This document shows positions 43,833 to 52,809 of a stretch of DNA of 64,000 bases, piece by piece. Below the pieces are notes generated by a model, which did no database searches, was not told where the DNA came from, and was given only the letters and a program-made list of their open reading frames with translations. The position numbers were made by a program, and so were the translations under genes. Source of the DNA: Chitinophaga pinensis (lineage in GTDB: Bacteria; Bacteroidota; Bacteroidia; UBA4408); assembly GCA_945861665.1 (NCBI GenBank), contig CAMAVS010000005.1, positions 1 through 64,000 of the forward strand, read 5' to 3'. Within the stretch, counting starts at the first letter, position 1, and each line of letters starts with the position of its first letter.

Positions 43833-44993
43833 TTACAAGGGGCGCGCATAGGCTGCTATATCCTTATCGGAAATAGTTTTATCGCACAATATAATAAGGC
43901 GCTCCACCACGTTGCGAAACTCACGAATATTTCCGGTCCAGTTTAATTTTTGTAGTTCTTTAACTGCCTCTTTGCTGAATAATTTAGGAGCAATACCGTG
44001 TTCTTCACAAATGGTATTCATAAAATGCTCGGCAAGTAATGGAATATCTTCTTTACGCTGACTCAAAGATGGAACGTGAATAAGTATAACACTTAAGCGG
44101 TGGTATAAATCCTCTCTAAAATTCCCCGCAGCTATTTCCTTTTGCAAATCTTTGTTAGTAGCTGCCAATACACGCACATTTACTTTTATCTCTTTGTCGC
44201 CACCCACCCTGCTTATTTTATTTTCCTGTAAAGCACGCAATACTTTTGCTTGTGCCGAAAGGCTCATATCACCAATTTCATCTAAAAATATGGTGCCACC
44301 TTCTGCTTGTTCAAATTTTCCTTTTCGTTGTGCTACTGCCGAAGTAAAAGCCCCTTTCTCGTGTCCGAACAATTCGCTTTCAATAAGTTCACTGGGGATG
44401 GCTGCACAATTTACTTCAACCAAAGGAGCTGCCGAACGATTGCTTTTTTCATGCAACCAACGTGCAACCAATTCCTTCCCTGTTCCATTTCCACCGGTTA
44501 TCAAAACACGCGCATCTGTTGGAGCAACACGTTCAATCATTTCCTTTATTTTTTGAATGGCTTCCGAATCGCCAATCATATCAAATGTTTTATTTACTTT
44601 TTTCTTCAGCACTTTGGTTTCTGTAACCAAGGTGGTTTTTTCCATTGCATTGCGGACGGTAACCAACAAACGGTTTAAATCCAAAGGCTTTTGTATAAAA
44701 TCAAATGCTCCGCGTTTTACTGCTTCCACAGCTGTTTCAATATTTCCGTGACCGGATATCATTACAATCGGAGTATCGGGTTGCAAAGCGTGTACTTTAT
44801 TCAGCAACTCCAGTCCGTCCATTTTAGGCATCTTAATATCACATAAAACAATGTCGTATTTCTCTTTCTGTATCATCCCAAAACCTTCCATTCCATCTTG
44901 CGCTTCATCTACCTTAAAGCTCTCGTATTCCAATATCTCGCGCAAGGTTTTGCGGATGCTTTTTTCATCGTCAATTACTAATATTTTAGGCAT
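43833..44993 (-). CDS. NtrC-like response regulator without a DNA-binding domain
   Basis: The 386-residue protein has a receiver domain (Asp8, Asp9, phosphoacceptor Asp52 in LCDIKMPKMDG) and a sigma-54-type AAA+ domain with Walker A GGNGTGKE and Walker B GGTIFLDEIGDM. Two features are unusual. The sigma-54 contact loop reads GAFTSA (214-219, Gly replaced by Ser), and the protein ends at about 386 with DIAAYARPL, without the Fis-type helix-turn-helix. It may act from solution, pair with another activator, or not use sigma-54 in the usual way. It heads the mfd transcription unit. Confidence 0.9.
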   Translation of the reverse strand: MPKILVIDDEKSIRKTLREILEYESFKVDEAQDGMEGFGMIQKEKYDIVLCDIKMPKMDGLELLNKVHALQPDTPIVMISGHGNIETAVEAVKRGAFDFIQKPLDLNRLLVTVRNAMEKTTLVTETKVLKKKVNKTFDMIGDSEAIQKIKEMIERVAPTDARVLITGGNGTGKELVARWLHEKSNRSAAPLVEVNCAAIPSELIESELFGHEKGAFTSAVAQRKGKFEQAEGGTIFLDEIGDMSLSAQAKVLRALQENKISRVGGDKEIKVNVRVLAATNKDLQKEIAAGNFREDLYHRLSVILIHVPSLSQRKEDIPLLAEHFMNTICEEHGIAPKLFSKEAVKELQKLNWTGNIREFRNVVERLIILCDKTISDKDIAAYARPL

Positions 44994-45197
44994 AGGGTGT
45001 AGAATTATGTGTATGCGAAAGTACTAAAAGTATACAAGCAAGTTTACTGTTTTATTAATCGTTTATTAAACGATTGGTTTGCTCCACTAATATTCAACAT
45101 ATAAATATCATTGGGTTAAATATTAGGACCTATTGTTAGCTAAGATACAAAAATAACTTGTTAAGACAACCCTTTGCAACTTAGTAAAGCCAACACA

Positions 45198-46946
45198 TTA
45201 AAACACACTCACAATACCAAAGTGTATTTTTGCCGAACGTATTAAAATAGGATTGTTGAGCTGTTTACCTACAGCATAGGTTAAAGTAAAAATACCGGGT
45301 TTGGTTTGAAAGTTTAGTCCTGCTCCAAAACCATATGGTCTGTCACTAAAATGACCCGATACCGTATTTTTTTCGTAATAACAACCGTTAAAGAACAATA
45401 AGAAATTGGAATTTTTTTCGAATAAATAACGGTACTCAACATTCCCGATTGCATAGATAGATGCACTGAGTGATTCTTCGTCAAAGCCGCGCAATGTATT
45501 CAAACCGCCAAAACGCAACAATTCATTTTCAAAGGTAGTTGCACCTATTAAAGCTGCCGATTTTATGCCAATGTTCACCGTTCCCTTTTTAAGAATAGGA
45601 ATGAAAATATCGGAGAGCAATAAGAAATTATATTGAACCGATTTCAATTGGATGTTATCATATACCACAGGATTTATTCTCGCATTTTTAATAATATTTT
45701 TATTTCCCACACTACCCGTAGCATTAATCCGATAGCCTCTTCTGGGATTTATTCGGTAATCTAATTTTTCGTTCTTTATGCCTAATCCGTAGGAAATTAT
45801 TTTAACATCGGCATAGGATGGAAGCACCGTAATGTTTTCAAAACCTTTGGTTGAAATAAGTGAAACCGTTCGATTATTAATAAACACTTTTAAATAATTA
45901 CCTCCTCGCAACAAATATTGTATTCCGGCATTTTGAGTAACATCGGTAAAGGTTGTATCCTTTTTATACAACTTAAAATTTAAGTCGTTACCGAAAGGCG
46001 TATTGAGAATAAAAGGGAAATTAAATTTTGCCGTTATATCTTGCGATAGAGGTTGTAACTTTCTCCAATCAACATCAATGAGTTCACCATGATTAAATGA
46101 GTTCAACAACCTTAAATGTGCCTGACCGGTAATTAATAATTTGCCCGTTACATCGTCCGGTAAAAAACCCAAAATACCATCAAACTGATTTGCTTTTTTG
46201 TTATCGAGGTACAATATCAAACTGGTGTATTTCGGTGTAAAAACAATGTTGAAGGGTTTTATTTCCTTTAAAAATGGAATTTCTTGAATTCGGTTGTGAA
46301 TAGCAGCTATTGAACTTTCTTTATAGAGGTCTTTTTCTTTAATACCGATATAATTACACACATATTTTTCGGAAATTTTTGCTCCGCCCTTAATCACAAC
46401 ACTGTCTATTTTTACACGTATGTTTTTTGATAAATTGAGTCGAGCAGAGATGCCGTTCTCTTGAATTTTTACACTGTCTAAAAACACAGCGGCAAAAGGA
46501 TAGCCGTTATTTTCGGCATATTGTAAAGTTCGTTCTTCGAGCTTTGCCAATTGAGAAGGAGAGAATTTTTTGTTTCGATACAATCGTTCCCGAAAGCCAC
46601 TTTTAACAATCATTTCCTCATCAATGCCATTGTTCTTTAAAGATGCCCAAGTGTATTTATTTCCAATAGTTAAATACGCAGTAGCGTGCAAGCTGTCCGA
46701 TGACAAGGTACTATCGATGCTTGATAAGAGATAACCACTTTCGTGTAACTGAAAAATAACAGATTGTAATTGCGCATTTACTTGGTTATAGGGAACTACC
46801 TTTTTATATGCATTGAGCTTTTTAAATAAACGGGCATCTGCAACTGAATCGGAGAGCAACAATTTAATTTCACACCCTTGTTGCGCTTTCACCACAAAAG
46901 TTAGGAGGCACAAAAAGAAAAATGTTATTATTTTTAACTGCCGCAA
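45198..46946 (-). CDS. BamA/TamA-like outer-membrane protein
   Basis: The 582-residue exported protein has a signal peptide (1-21), POTRA-like domains in the N-terminal half (SVVIKGGAKISEKYVCNYIG near 185-205) and a C-terminal Omp85-type barrel. The barrel includes the lid motif LRFGGLNTLRGFDEESL, equivalent to the GGxxLRGF loop of BamA and two-partner transporters, and ends with a strand (KIHFGIVSVF). It is shorter than BamA, with fewer POTRAs. It starts 2 bp after ung on the same strand and is probably co-transcribed. The client is unknown. Confidence 0.82.
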   Translation of the reverse strand: MRQLKIITFFFLCLLTFVVKAQQGCEIKLLLSDSVADARLFKKLNAYKKVVPYNQVNAQLQSVIFQLHESGYLLSSIDSTLSSDSLHATAYLTIGNKYTWASLKNNGIDEEMIVKSGFRERLYRNKKFSPSQLAKLEERTLQYAENNGYPFAAVFLDSVKIQENGISARLNLSKNIRVKIDSVVIKGGAKISEKYVCNYIGIKEKDLYKESSIAAIHNRIQEIPFLKEIKPFNIVFTPKYTSLILYLDNKKANQFDGILGFLPDDVTGKLLITGQAHLRLLNSFNHGELIDVDWRKLQPLSQDITAKFNFPFILNTPFGNDLNFKLYKKDTTFTDVTQNAGIQYLLRGGNYLKVFINNRTVSLISTKGFENITVLPSYADVKIISYGLGIKNEKLDYRINPRRGYRINATGSVGNKNIIKNARINPVVYDNIQLKSVQYNFLLLSDIFIPILKKGTVNIGIKSAALIGATTFENELLRFGGLNTLRGFDEESLSASIYAIGNVEYRYLFEKNSNFLLFFNGCYYEKNTVSGHFSDRPYGFGAGLNFQTKPGIFTLTYAVGKQLNNPILIRSAKIHFGIVSVF

Positions 46947-46947
46947 T

Positions 46948-47640
46948 TTATTTTTTTGTTAAGTCCCAATCAATAGGTGATTTCCCTTGCGCTTTTAATA
47001 TTTCATTGGTTTTAGAAAAATGCTTGCTTCCAAAAAAAGCACCTCTCGCCAAAGGCGAAGGATGTGCCGCCAAAAGTATATGGTGTTTATTCGCATCTAT
47101 AAATTCTGCCTTGCACTGGGCAAATTTCCCCCACAATAAAAAAACAAGCCCTGCTTTATGTTGAGACAAGCTCTTAATGGCAGCATCAGTAAAATTTTCC
47201 CAGCCCTTTTTTTGATGCGAACCTGCCTCATTTGCCCGAACGGTTAAAATTGCATTTAACAACAATACTCCTTGTGTTGCCCATTTTTCAAGATTGCCGG
47301 ATGTAGGAATGTCGGCACCAAGGTCGTTTTTTAACTCTTTAAATATGTTAACCAAGGAAGGTGGAACTTTCACCCCCTCTGTAACGGAAAAACTTAAGCC
47401 ATTTGCCTGTCCTTCATTGTGATATGGATCCTGACCGATAATTACCACTTTTACAGAATCAAAGGGTGTTTTATTAAATGCAGCAAAAATGTTGCTTGCC
47501 TTGGGATAAACGGTGAATTTCGACCTTTCGTATACCAAAAACTGTTTTAAGGCTTTAAAATAATCTTGGGAAAATTCATTTAAGAGGACATTTTTCCACC
47601 CCTGTCCCAAGCTTGTTTCTTTTATTTCGATCACCTTCAA
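46948..47640 (-). CDS. ung: Uracil-DNA glycosylase
   Basis: The 230-residue family 1 UDG removes uracil from DNA. It has the water-activating loop VVIIGQDPYHNEGQANGLSF (Asp71), the Pro/Ser-rich region TEGVKVPPSLVNIFKEL, and the minor-groove loop HPSPLARGAFFGSKHFSKTN near the C-terminus. Length is standard. A -7 element (TACCTTTG on the minus strand, 47656-47663) lies 15 bp before the ATG. Confidence 0.96.
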   Translation of the reverse strand: MKVIEIKETSLGQGWKNVLLNEFSQDYFKALKQFLVYERSKFTVYPKASNIFAAFNKTPFDSVKVVIIGQDPYHNEGQANGLSFSVTEGVKVPPSLVNIFKELKNDLGADIPTSGNLEKWATQGVLLLNAILTVRANEAGSHQKKGWENFTDAAIKSLSQHKAGLVFLLWGKFAQCKAEFIDANKHHILLAAHPSPLARGAFFGSKHFSKTNEILKAQGKSPIDWDLTKK

Positions 47641-47655
47641 TAATATAATTTAGTA

Positions 47656-47663
47656 CAAAGGTA
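47656..47663 (-). promoter_or_regulatory. -7 element of ung
   Basis: On the minus strand TACCTTTG matches TAnnTTTG, 15 bp before the ung ATG. No clear -33 element is found at 17-20 bp. Confidence 0.55.
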
Positions 47664-47701
47664 TCAAAGAGTAATATTTTTAATAAACAATTGGTCATTT
47701 C

Positions 47702-47733
47702 TTTTGGAACTTTTCAAAAAAGTTCTACTTTTG
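47702..47733 (+). promoter_or_regulatory. Promoter of the small lipoprotein gene
   Basis: TTTTG (47702-47706), a 19-bp spacer and TACTTTTG (47726-47733) match both halves of the consensus. It faces away from ung and reads toward the 42-residue lipoprotein and ytxJ. Confidence 0.75.
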
Positions 47734-47792
47734 CAATAGTGTTAAATTAAAGATTGATTTATACTTACGATTAAACTTTAGACCAACGGATT

Positions 47793-47921
47793 ATGAAAAA
47801 GACTTTTTTAATTATATTATTAGTTTCTTTTACTGCTACTTTTCTTAGTTCTTGCAAAACCTACGAACGTTGCCCTGCATACGGAAAAGTGGATACTAAA
47901 AAGTCTGAAAAATCAGTTTAA
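47793..47921 (+). CDS. 42-residue lipoprotein
   Basis: The ATG at 47793 opens a 42-codon frame ending at TAA 47921. The N-terminus is a clean lipoprotein signal (MKKTFLIILLVSFTATFL then SSC, Cys21), leaving a mature peptide of 22 residues, CKTYERCPAYGKVDTKKSEKSV. A second cysteine (Cys27) could form a disulfide. It has a textbook promoter upstream, starts 60 bp after the -7 element, and ends 12 bp before ytxJ. Short lipoproteins with a CPAY-type core are familiar in Bacteroidota; the role is unknown. Confidence 0.7.
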   Translation: MKKTFLIILLVSFTATFLSSCKTYERCPAYGKVDTKKSEKSV

Positions 47922-47933
47922 TTCCCCTTTATA

Positions 47934-48299
47934 TTGAATTGGATAGCGCTACAAAACAGCGAACAATTATCACAATTAATTTCTGAATCAAAAATCCCCG
48001 ACAAGTTTGGTGTGTTAGTCTTTAAACACAGTACACGTTGTTCCATAAGCAATATGGCACTTTCACGTTTAGAAAGAAAATGGAATTTTACCACAGAAAA
48101 ATTATCGACCTATTATTTAGATTTACTTAATTATAGAGAACTCTCTTCTAAAATCGAAAATATTTTCAGGATTGAACACCAATCGCCTCAAATTTTACTG
48201 ATACAAAATGGAATTTGCACCTTTTCGCGAACCCACAGTGATATTGACGTATTGGAAATTGAAAATTTTATTGGAAGAACTACTGGTACTGAAAGCTAA
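47934..48299 (+). CDS. ytxJ: YtxJ bacillithiol-linked monothiol protein
   Basis: The 121-residue thioredoxin-like protein has the YtxJ signature, with the redox Cys36 in KHSTRCSISNMAL and the later cis-Pro region SPQILLIQNG. YtxJ proteins are thought to act with bacillithiol as monothiol (bacilliredoxin-like) reductants. The start is TTG at 47934: homologues begin MNWI-like, which matches here, and no ATG is available. It overlaps the convergent OsmC gene by 20 nt at the 3' ends. Confidence 0.88.
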   Translation: MNWIALQNSEQLSQLISESKIPDKFGVLVFKHSTRCSISNMALSRLERKWNFTTEKLSTYYLDLLNYRELSSKIENIFRIEHQSPQILLIQNGICTFSRTHSDIDVLEIENFIGRTTGTES

Positions 48300-48687
48300 G
48301 TGTTTGTAATAGTTCTGGATTCAAACTTTTTGCTACCGGGCAAGTCCTTGCGGCATTTTCCAGGATTGATTTATCCTTTTCCGAAAAATTATTGGCTGGC
48401 ATAAAAAACTCCAATTTAACTTCCCCTACCCTGCGTGGATTTGCTGCCATTATTTTGGTTACAACAACACTTGTTCCATCTATATTAATTGTATGCGTAT
48501 TGGCTGTAATACCCATAATGGTAAGCATACAACTTGCCAAGGAAGAGCACAACAAATCTGTTGGTGAAAACGCTTCCCCTTTTCCGTGATTGTCTACAGG
48601 AGCATCCGTAATGATTGTAATACCCGAAGCACTATGAGTAGATTGTGTTCTTAATTCACCTATATATTTTAGTTTCATTGTTTCCAT
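48280..48687 (-). CDS. OsmC-family thiol peroxidase-like protein
   Basis: The 135-residue OsmC/Ohr-fold protein carries the two conserved cysteines, one in LCSSLASCML (Cys53) and one in ARTCPVAKSLNP. OsmC proteins reduce organic hydroperoxides with these cysteines; this member is closer to OsmC/YhfA than to Ohr, so the substrate is uncertain. It is convergent with ytxJ, with overlapping 3' ends, which places two thiol-redox genes side by side. Confidence 0.88.
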   Translation of the reverse strand: METMKLKYIGELRTQSTHSASGITIITDAPVDNHGKGEAFSPTDLLCSSLASCMLTIMGITANTHTINIDGTSVVVTKIMAANPRRVGEVKLEFFMPANNFSEKDKSILENAARTCPVAKSLNPELLQTLSFQYQ

Positions 48688-48714
48688 AACTGCCTATATT
48701 TATTGTAATATTGT

Positions 48715-48722
48715 TATATTTG
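48715..48722 (+). promoter_or_regulatory. -7 element of the 264-residue outer-membrane protein gene
   Basis: TATATTTG matches the -7 consensus and ends 12 bp before the ATG at 48735. A well-spaced -33 element is not seen. It also shows that the TTG at 48711 cannot be the start. Confidence 0.55.
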
Positions 48723-48734
48723 TATAGCTTAACG

Positions 48735-49532
48735 ATGCAAATGTACAAGTATATAAATACACTTTCAATATACCTCGCGCTACAAATTTTTGTAGGAACT
48801 CTTGCATTTTCTCAAATAAACCAAACAGCAGCCGAAATTGCTAAAGCAACTTCAGGAGACAATGCTAAACTATTATATCGCCACGATAAAACTACAGGAA
48901 TAATATTTCATTCCAATGGTTGGGGAATAAACCACCGTAGGGGAAAACACTTAACAGGTAGCAAAAAAAAGCAGTTTGAATTTGAGTATGTATCAATGCG
49001 CAACCCGAAAGAAACAAAAACCGGAATTGTTGGTTCAGGAAAACCCAAGTCGATTGTTTTTGGCAAAATAAATTCTGTTGGTATTTTCAGGACAGGAATC
49101 GGGGTTCAAAAAATTATTTATGGGAAAGAGAATAAAAATTCCGTTGAAGTACGTTACTCTTTATACGGTGGTGGTTCTCTGAGTTTTTTAAAACCTATTT
49201 ATTTGGAAATTTCATATCCGAATGCAAGTTCTACTGACAATGAAATTATACTGCTGGAAAAATATGATCCTGCGAAGCACACAAACTTAAACATAGTTGG
49301 CAAAGCGCCATGGGGCAGAGGATTTAGTGAAGTAAATATACATCCTGGAGTATACGGTAAATTCGGATTAAGTTTTGAATTTGGCTCATACGATGATGTG
49401 TTGCGCATATTGGAAACAGGCGTAGTTGTTGATTACTACCCAAAACCAGTAGAAATTATGGCTTTTAATCCTACCTCTCCTTACTTTTTTTCTTTTTATA
49501 TAAATATGTTAGTGGGTAGAAAATGGTTTTAA
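48735..49532 (+). CDS. Probable outer-membrane or exported hypothetical protein
   Basis: The protein of about 265 residues starts with a signal-like segment (MYKYINTLSIYLALQIFV, cleavage likely near FSQ). The mature part is beta-rich, with TGIIFHSNGWGINHRRGKH and a late aromatic strand YFFSFYINMLVGRKWF that ends in Phe, as outer-membrane barrel proteins do. The family is not one I can name. I start at ATG 48735 (or 48741) because a -7 element ends at 48722. lipA starts 13 bp downstream, so the two genes are co-transcribed. Confidence 0.65.
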   Translation: MQMYKYINTLSIYLALQIFVGTLAFSQINQTAAEIAKATSGDNAKLLYRHDKTTGIIFHSNGWGINHRRGKHLTGSKKKQFEFEYVSMRNPKETKTGIVGSGKPKSIVFGKINSVGIFRTGIGVQKIIYGKENKNSVEVRYSLYGGGSLSFLKPIYLEISYPNASSTDNEIILLEKYDPAKHTNLNIVGKAPWGRGFSEVNIHPGVYGKFGLSFEFGSYDDVLRILETGVVVDYYPKPVEIMAFNPTSPYFFSFYINMLVGRKWF

Positions 49533-49545
49533 TTTAATTTGTTGA

Positions 49546-50406
49546 ATGATGATAGCGGAAGAATCTAAAATTAAAAAACCCGACTGGCTACGCGTAAAAC
49601 TCCCTACAGGAAAGGAATATGCGGAAGTACGCAAATTGGTTTCCGAACATAAATTGCATACCATTTGTGAAAGTGGCAACTGTCCTAATATGGGTGAATG
49701 CTGGGGTGCGGGCACTGCAACCTTTATGATTTTAGGAAATATTTGTACACGTTCCTGCGGATTTTGTGCCGTTGCAACCGGTCGTCCAAAAGCAGTGGAA
49801 GTTGACGAGCCTACACGTGTGGCTGAGTCTGTAAAACTGATGAAGGTGATGCATTGTGTTATCACATCGGTCGACAGAGACGATTTAAAAGACGGTGGTT
49901 CTATTATTTGGGAACAGACAGTAAATGCCATTCGTTCAATAAGTCCGGGAACCACTATGGAAACATTGATTCCCGACTTTCAGGGGAAATGGGAAAACCT
50001 TCAACGCATCATTGATGTAGCACCTGAAATTGTTTCGCATAATTTAGAAACCGTAAGAAGGTTAACCAAAGAAGTACGCATACAAGCCAAATACGATAGA
50101 AGCTTAGAGGTACTGAAACGGTTAAAGGAAGGCGGATTAAAAACAAAGTCAGGGTTGATGTTGGGCTTGGGCGAAACGGAACAAGAGGTATGTGAATCAA
50201 TGGACGATTTACGTTCAGTAAAAGTAGATATATTAACACTTGGACAATACCTTCAACCTACCTTTAAGCATTTGCCTGTAAAAGAATTTATTCATCCCGA
50301 TGTCTTTGCTAAGTACAAAGAAATTGCTTTATCAAAAGGGTTCAGGTATGTTGAAAGCGGACCTTTGGTTCGATCATCTTACCACGCTGAAAAGCATTTG
50401 TTTTAG
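49546..50406 (+). CDS. lipA: Lipoyl synthase
   Basis: The 286-residue radical-SAM enzyme inserts two sulfurs into octanoyl chains to make lipoyl cofactor on E2 subunits. It has the auxiliary cluster cysteines [14 protein letters not shown], the radical-SAM motif [16 protein letters not shown], and the conserved end [14 protein letters not shown] that supplies the serine ligand. Length is standard. It follows the outer-membrane protein gene by 13 bp. Confidence 0.96.
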   Translation: MMIAEESKIKKPDWLRVKLPTGKEYAEVRKLVSEHKLHTICESGNCPNMGECWGAGTATFMILGNICTRSCGFCAVATGRPKAVEVDEPTRVAESVKLMKVMHCVITSVDRDDLKDGGSIIWEQTVNAIRSISPGTTMETLIPDFQGKWENLQRIIDVAPEIVSHNLETVRRLTKEVRIQAKYDRSLEVLKRLKEGGLKTKSGLMLGLGETEQEVCESMDDLRSVKVDILTLGQYLQPTFKHLPVKEFIHPDVFAKYKEIALSKGFRYVESGPLVRSSYHAEKHLF

Positions 50407-50450
50407 AACTTTCTAAAATTTAAGTATTCAAACTTTGTAATTAAATGTAA

Positions 50451-50479
50451 TTGCAATCCTCTTTGAACACTTATCTTTG
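50451..50479 (+). promoter_or_regulatory. Promoter of the four-gene HMA operon
   Basis: TTG (50451-50453), an 18-bp spacer and TATCTTTG (50472-50479) match the consensus. The ATG at 50484 is only 4 bp past the -7 element, so the first mRNA may be leaderless. No metal-repressor dyad was recognised. Confidence 0.75.
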
Positions 50480-50483
50480 TACA

Positions 50484-51545
50484 ATGAATTTATTCAAGTA
50501 TCTTTTCTTTTTACTTTGTATACTGCATTTATCGTGTAAAAAGACGAATGTATCAACGGGAATAAGCATTGATTATCCTGCTGCTTATATTATTAATGGA
50601 GGCGACAATTCTATTTCTGTTTTAAATTTATCTACTAATACAATTGATGCCAGTATACAATTAAGCGATGCAACATTTCCACATCATATATATTTAAGTC
50701 CTGATAAAAAAACATTGGCAATAGGTGTACCCGGCAGCGATCTAAGTGGTGGACACAGCAGTGCAGGAGTGCATTCACACGGGACCTCACAATCAGGTAA
50801 AGGCCATAAAGAAATGGGTGAAATACTTGTGTTAAACGCTGTAACATTGCAAGAACGAGCCCGTACAAAAACCCCATCAATGTCTCACAATGCTGTTTAC
50901 ACAACAAATGGAAAACAAATATGGAGTGCAAAAATGGTGAAGCAGGGACAAATTATAATTTATAGTAATGATGAACTACGTGAATTAAAACACATCAACA
51001 CAGGCAATACACCTCTTGAAGTAACAATGTCGGCAGATGGAAGTACTGCCTTTGTAGCAAACAGTGGAAGTAATACAGTGGAAGCATTTGATGTTACAAG
51101 TTACAAATCAAAAGCAATTATATCGGTTGGGAAAACACCCGTAGGGGCTTGGGCGGCATCCAACAATAAAATGTATGTCGACAATGAAGCGGGGAAATCC
51201 ATTTCTGAAATTGATGTTGCTTCCTTAAAAGTTACAGCTACCATAGCGCTTAATTATACTCCGGCTATGGCTAAGTATAATAAAGTATACGATGAATTAT
51301 GGGTGAGCAATGCAACAAATGGCGCTATTCATTATTACAAAAAATTAAATAGCGTATGGACAGAAAATGGCAGTATAAATACGGGAGCCGATGCACACGC
51401 TCTCGCTTTTTCAGCGAATGAAAAAACTTGTTATATTACCAACCAAGGAGCTGCCACAGTATCCATCTTGGATGTGATAAATCACACTAAAATAAAAGAT
51501 GTTTCTGTTGGAAGTAAACCGAATGGAATTGTACTGAGAAATTAA
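50484..51545 (+). CDS. YncE-like beta-propeller lipoprotein with a His-rich segment
   Basis: The protein of 353 residues has a lipoprotein signal (LLCILHLSCKK, Cys18) followed by repeated blades of a YVTN/YncE-type propeller (SADGSTAFVANSGSNTVEAF, ISVGKTPVGAWAAS, TCYITNQGAATVSIL). Between blades, at about residues 87-108, lies a His/Ser/Gly-rich segment, GGHSSAGVHSHGTSQSGKGH, with five His residues, suited to binding Cu, Ni or Zn. The start ATG 50484 is fixed by the promoter. It is the first gene of an operon with two HMA-domain proteins and a predicted barrel, so a metal-binding exported role is inferred. Confidence 0.85.
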   Translation: MNLFKYLFFLLCILHLSCKKTNVSTGISIDYPAAYIINGGDNSISVLNLSTNTIDASIQLSDATFPHHIYLSPDKKTLAIGVPGSDLSGGHSSAGVHSHGTSQSGKGHKEMGEILVLNAVTLQERARTKTPSMSHNAVYTTNGKQIWSAKMVKQGQIIIYSNDELRELKHINTGNTPLEVTMSADGSTAFVANSGSNTVEAFDVTSYKSKAIISVGKTPVGAWAASNNKMYVDNEAGKSISEIDVASLKVTATIALNYTPAMAKYNKVYDELWVSNATNGAIHYYKKLNSVWTENGSINTGADAHALAFSANEKTCYITNQGAATVSILDVINHTKIKDVSVGSKPNGIVLRN

Positions 51546-51547
51546 AA

Positions 51548-52258
51548 ATGAAAAGTAGTTATACAATACAAGGAATGACTTGCTCAAATTGTGAAAGCAC
51601 AGTGAGGCAAAAACTAATGCAAGTAAGCGGAGTAAAAGAACTTGCTATTGACCTCACTAAAAATGAATTAGAAATAGAAAGTGCAAAAACGCTTTCGTTC
51701 TCTGAGTTGCAAAAAGGCTTAAAGGACTCAAAATACAGTCTTATAGAAAAAACAGCAAATACAATGGAAGAGACAGACGCTCCGAAGTCAAGCTACGCTC
51801 CTTTGTTTCTTGTGTTTTCCTTTATATTAGGCATCAGCTTCATTACATCCTATAAAAATGAAACCATCGATATGATGTTGTTTATGAATCATTTTATGGC
51901 GGGATTTTTTATTGTCTTTTCATTTTTTAAACTACTCAATCTTCGAGCCTTTGCCGATTCTTATGCTATGTATGACATCATTGCTAAAAAAATACCGGTG
52001 TACGGCTACATATATCCATTTATGGAATTATTACTTGGAATTGCTTTTTTAACTGCATTCAATCCTTTTTTAACCAATGTTGTAACATTAATAATAATGG
52101 GAATAAGCAGTATAGGTGTTATTGAAAGTGTAATCAACAAAAAGAAAATTCAATGTGCCTGCTTGGGTACAGTATTTAATTTGCCTATGAGCAACATTAC
52201 CATCGTAGAAGATTTATTGATGGTGGGTATGAGTTTAACAATGATAATAATCTTATGA
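51548..52258 (+). CDS. HMA domain fused to a MauE/DoxX-like membrane domain
   Basis: The 236-residue protein begins with a heavy-metal-associated domain (1-70) carrying the metal-binding MTCSNCES (Cys12, Cys15). It continues into about four transmembrane helices (from about 88) resembling MauE/DoxX proteins, with a CACLGTVFNLP segment near 203-213 that is the typical Cys-containing loop. No ATPase motifs are present, so it is not a P-type metal pump. It could pass metal or reducing power across the inner membrane. It begins 2 bp after the propeller gene, and its stop overlaps the next start (ATGA). Confidence 0.88.
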   Translation: MKSSYTIQGMTCSNCESTVRQKLMQVSGVKELAIDLTKNELEIESAKTLSFSELQKGLKDSKYSLIEKTANTMEETDAPKSSYAPLFLVFSFILGISFITSYKNETIDMMLFMNHFMAGFFIVFSFFKLLNLRAFADSYAMYDIIAKKIPVYGYIYPFMELLLGIAFLTAFNPFLTNVVTLIIMGISSIGVIESVINKKKIQCACLGTVFNLPMSNITIVEDLLMVGMSLTMIIIL

Positions 52259-52800
52259 AAATGAAAACACTTAAAAAAATTATTGCACTCTTCTTTATAC
52301 TAACTATAAATTCTGCGATAGCAAATGCTCAATTTGTATCGGTAGAAATAAAAGCAAGCGGATTAACCTGCTCGATGTGTTCTAACTCCATTGACAAAGC
52401 CCTTCGAACTCTTACTTTTGTAAAAGAGGTTACGGTTAATTTACAAACAACCTCCTTTACGGTTACTTTTAAAACCGATGCACCTGTTCAATTAGAGGAT
52501 ATGAAGAATAAGATAGAGGGGGCAGGTTTTTTTGTTGCAGGAATGACAGCAACTTATCATTTCAATAACCAAAAAATAACAAACGATTCGCACCTATCCA
52601 TTGAAAAGAATGATTATCACTTTGTGGATGTGAGCGAACAAATTTTGAACGGTGATGTTGCTTTCAAAGTAATGGACAAGGGCTATATGCTGACAAAAGA
52701 ATACAAAAAACATAAAAAGAAAAGTGCTATTCCTTGTATAAAAAACGGTACAAGTTGTAGTCCAACTGCAGGAACTAAAACCTATCACGTTACGCTGTAA
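52255..52800 (+). CDS. Secreted HMA-domain protein
   Basis: The 181-residue exported protein has a signal peptide (1-25, ending ANA) and an HMA domain (about 28-100) with Cys39 and Cys42 in GLTCSMCSNS. About 80 residues follow, with a basic His/Lys stretch (EYKKHKKKSAIPC) and two more cysteines (PCIKNGTSC). HMA domains normally bind Cu(I) or similar soft metals and are mainly cytosolic; an exported one suggests periplasmic metal capture or delivery. The start overlaps the previous stop by 4 nt (ATGA). The next gene follows 9 bp later. Confidence 0.87.
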   Translation: MKMKTLKKIIALFFILTINSAIANAQFVSVEIKASGLTCSMCSNSIDKALRTLTFVKEVTVNLQTTSFTVTFKTDAPVQLEDMKNKIEGAGFFVAGMTATYHFNNQKITNDSHLSIEKNDYHFVDVSEQILNGDVAFKVMDKGYMLTKEYKKHKKKSAIPCIKNGTSCSPTAGTKTYHVTL

Positions 52801-52809
52801 ATAACCCCT

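Noticed and set aside
44994-45197. Small gene or RNA in the gap upstream of the response regulator
   Set aside because: No open frame with a convincing start or hairpin was seen; only an imperfect minus-strand -7 element (TACTTTCG, 45016-45023).
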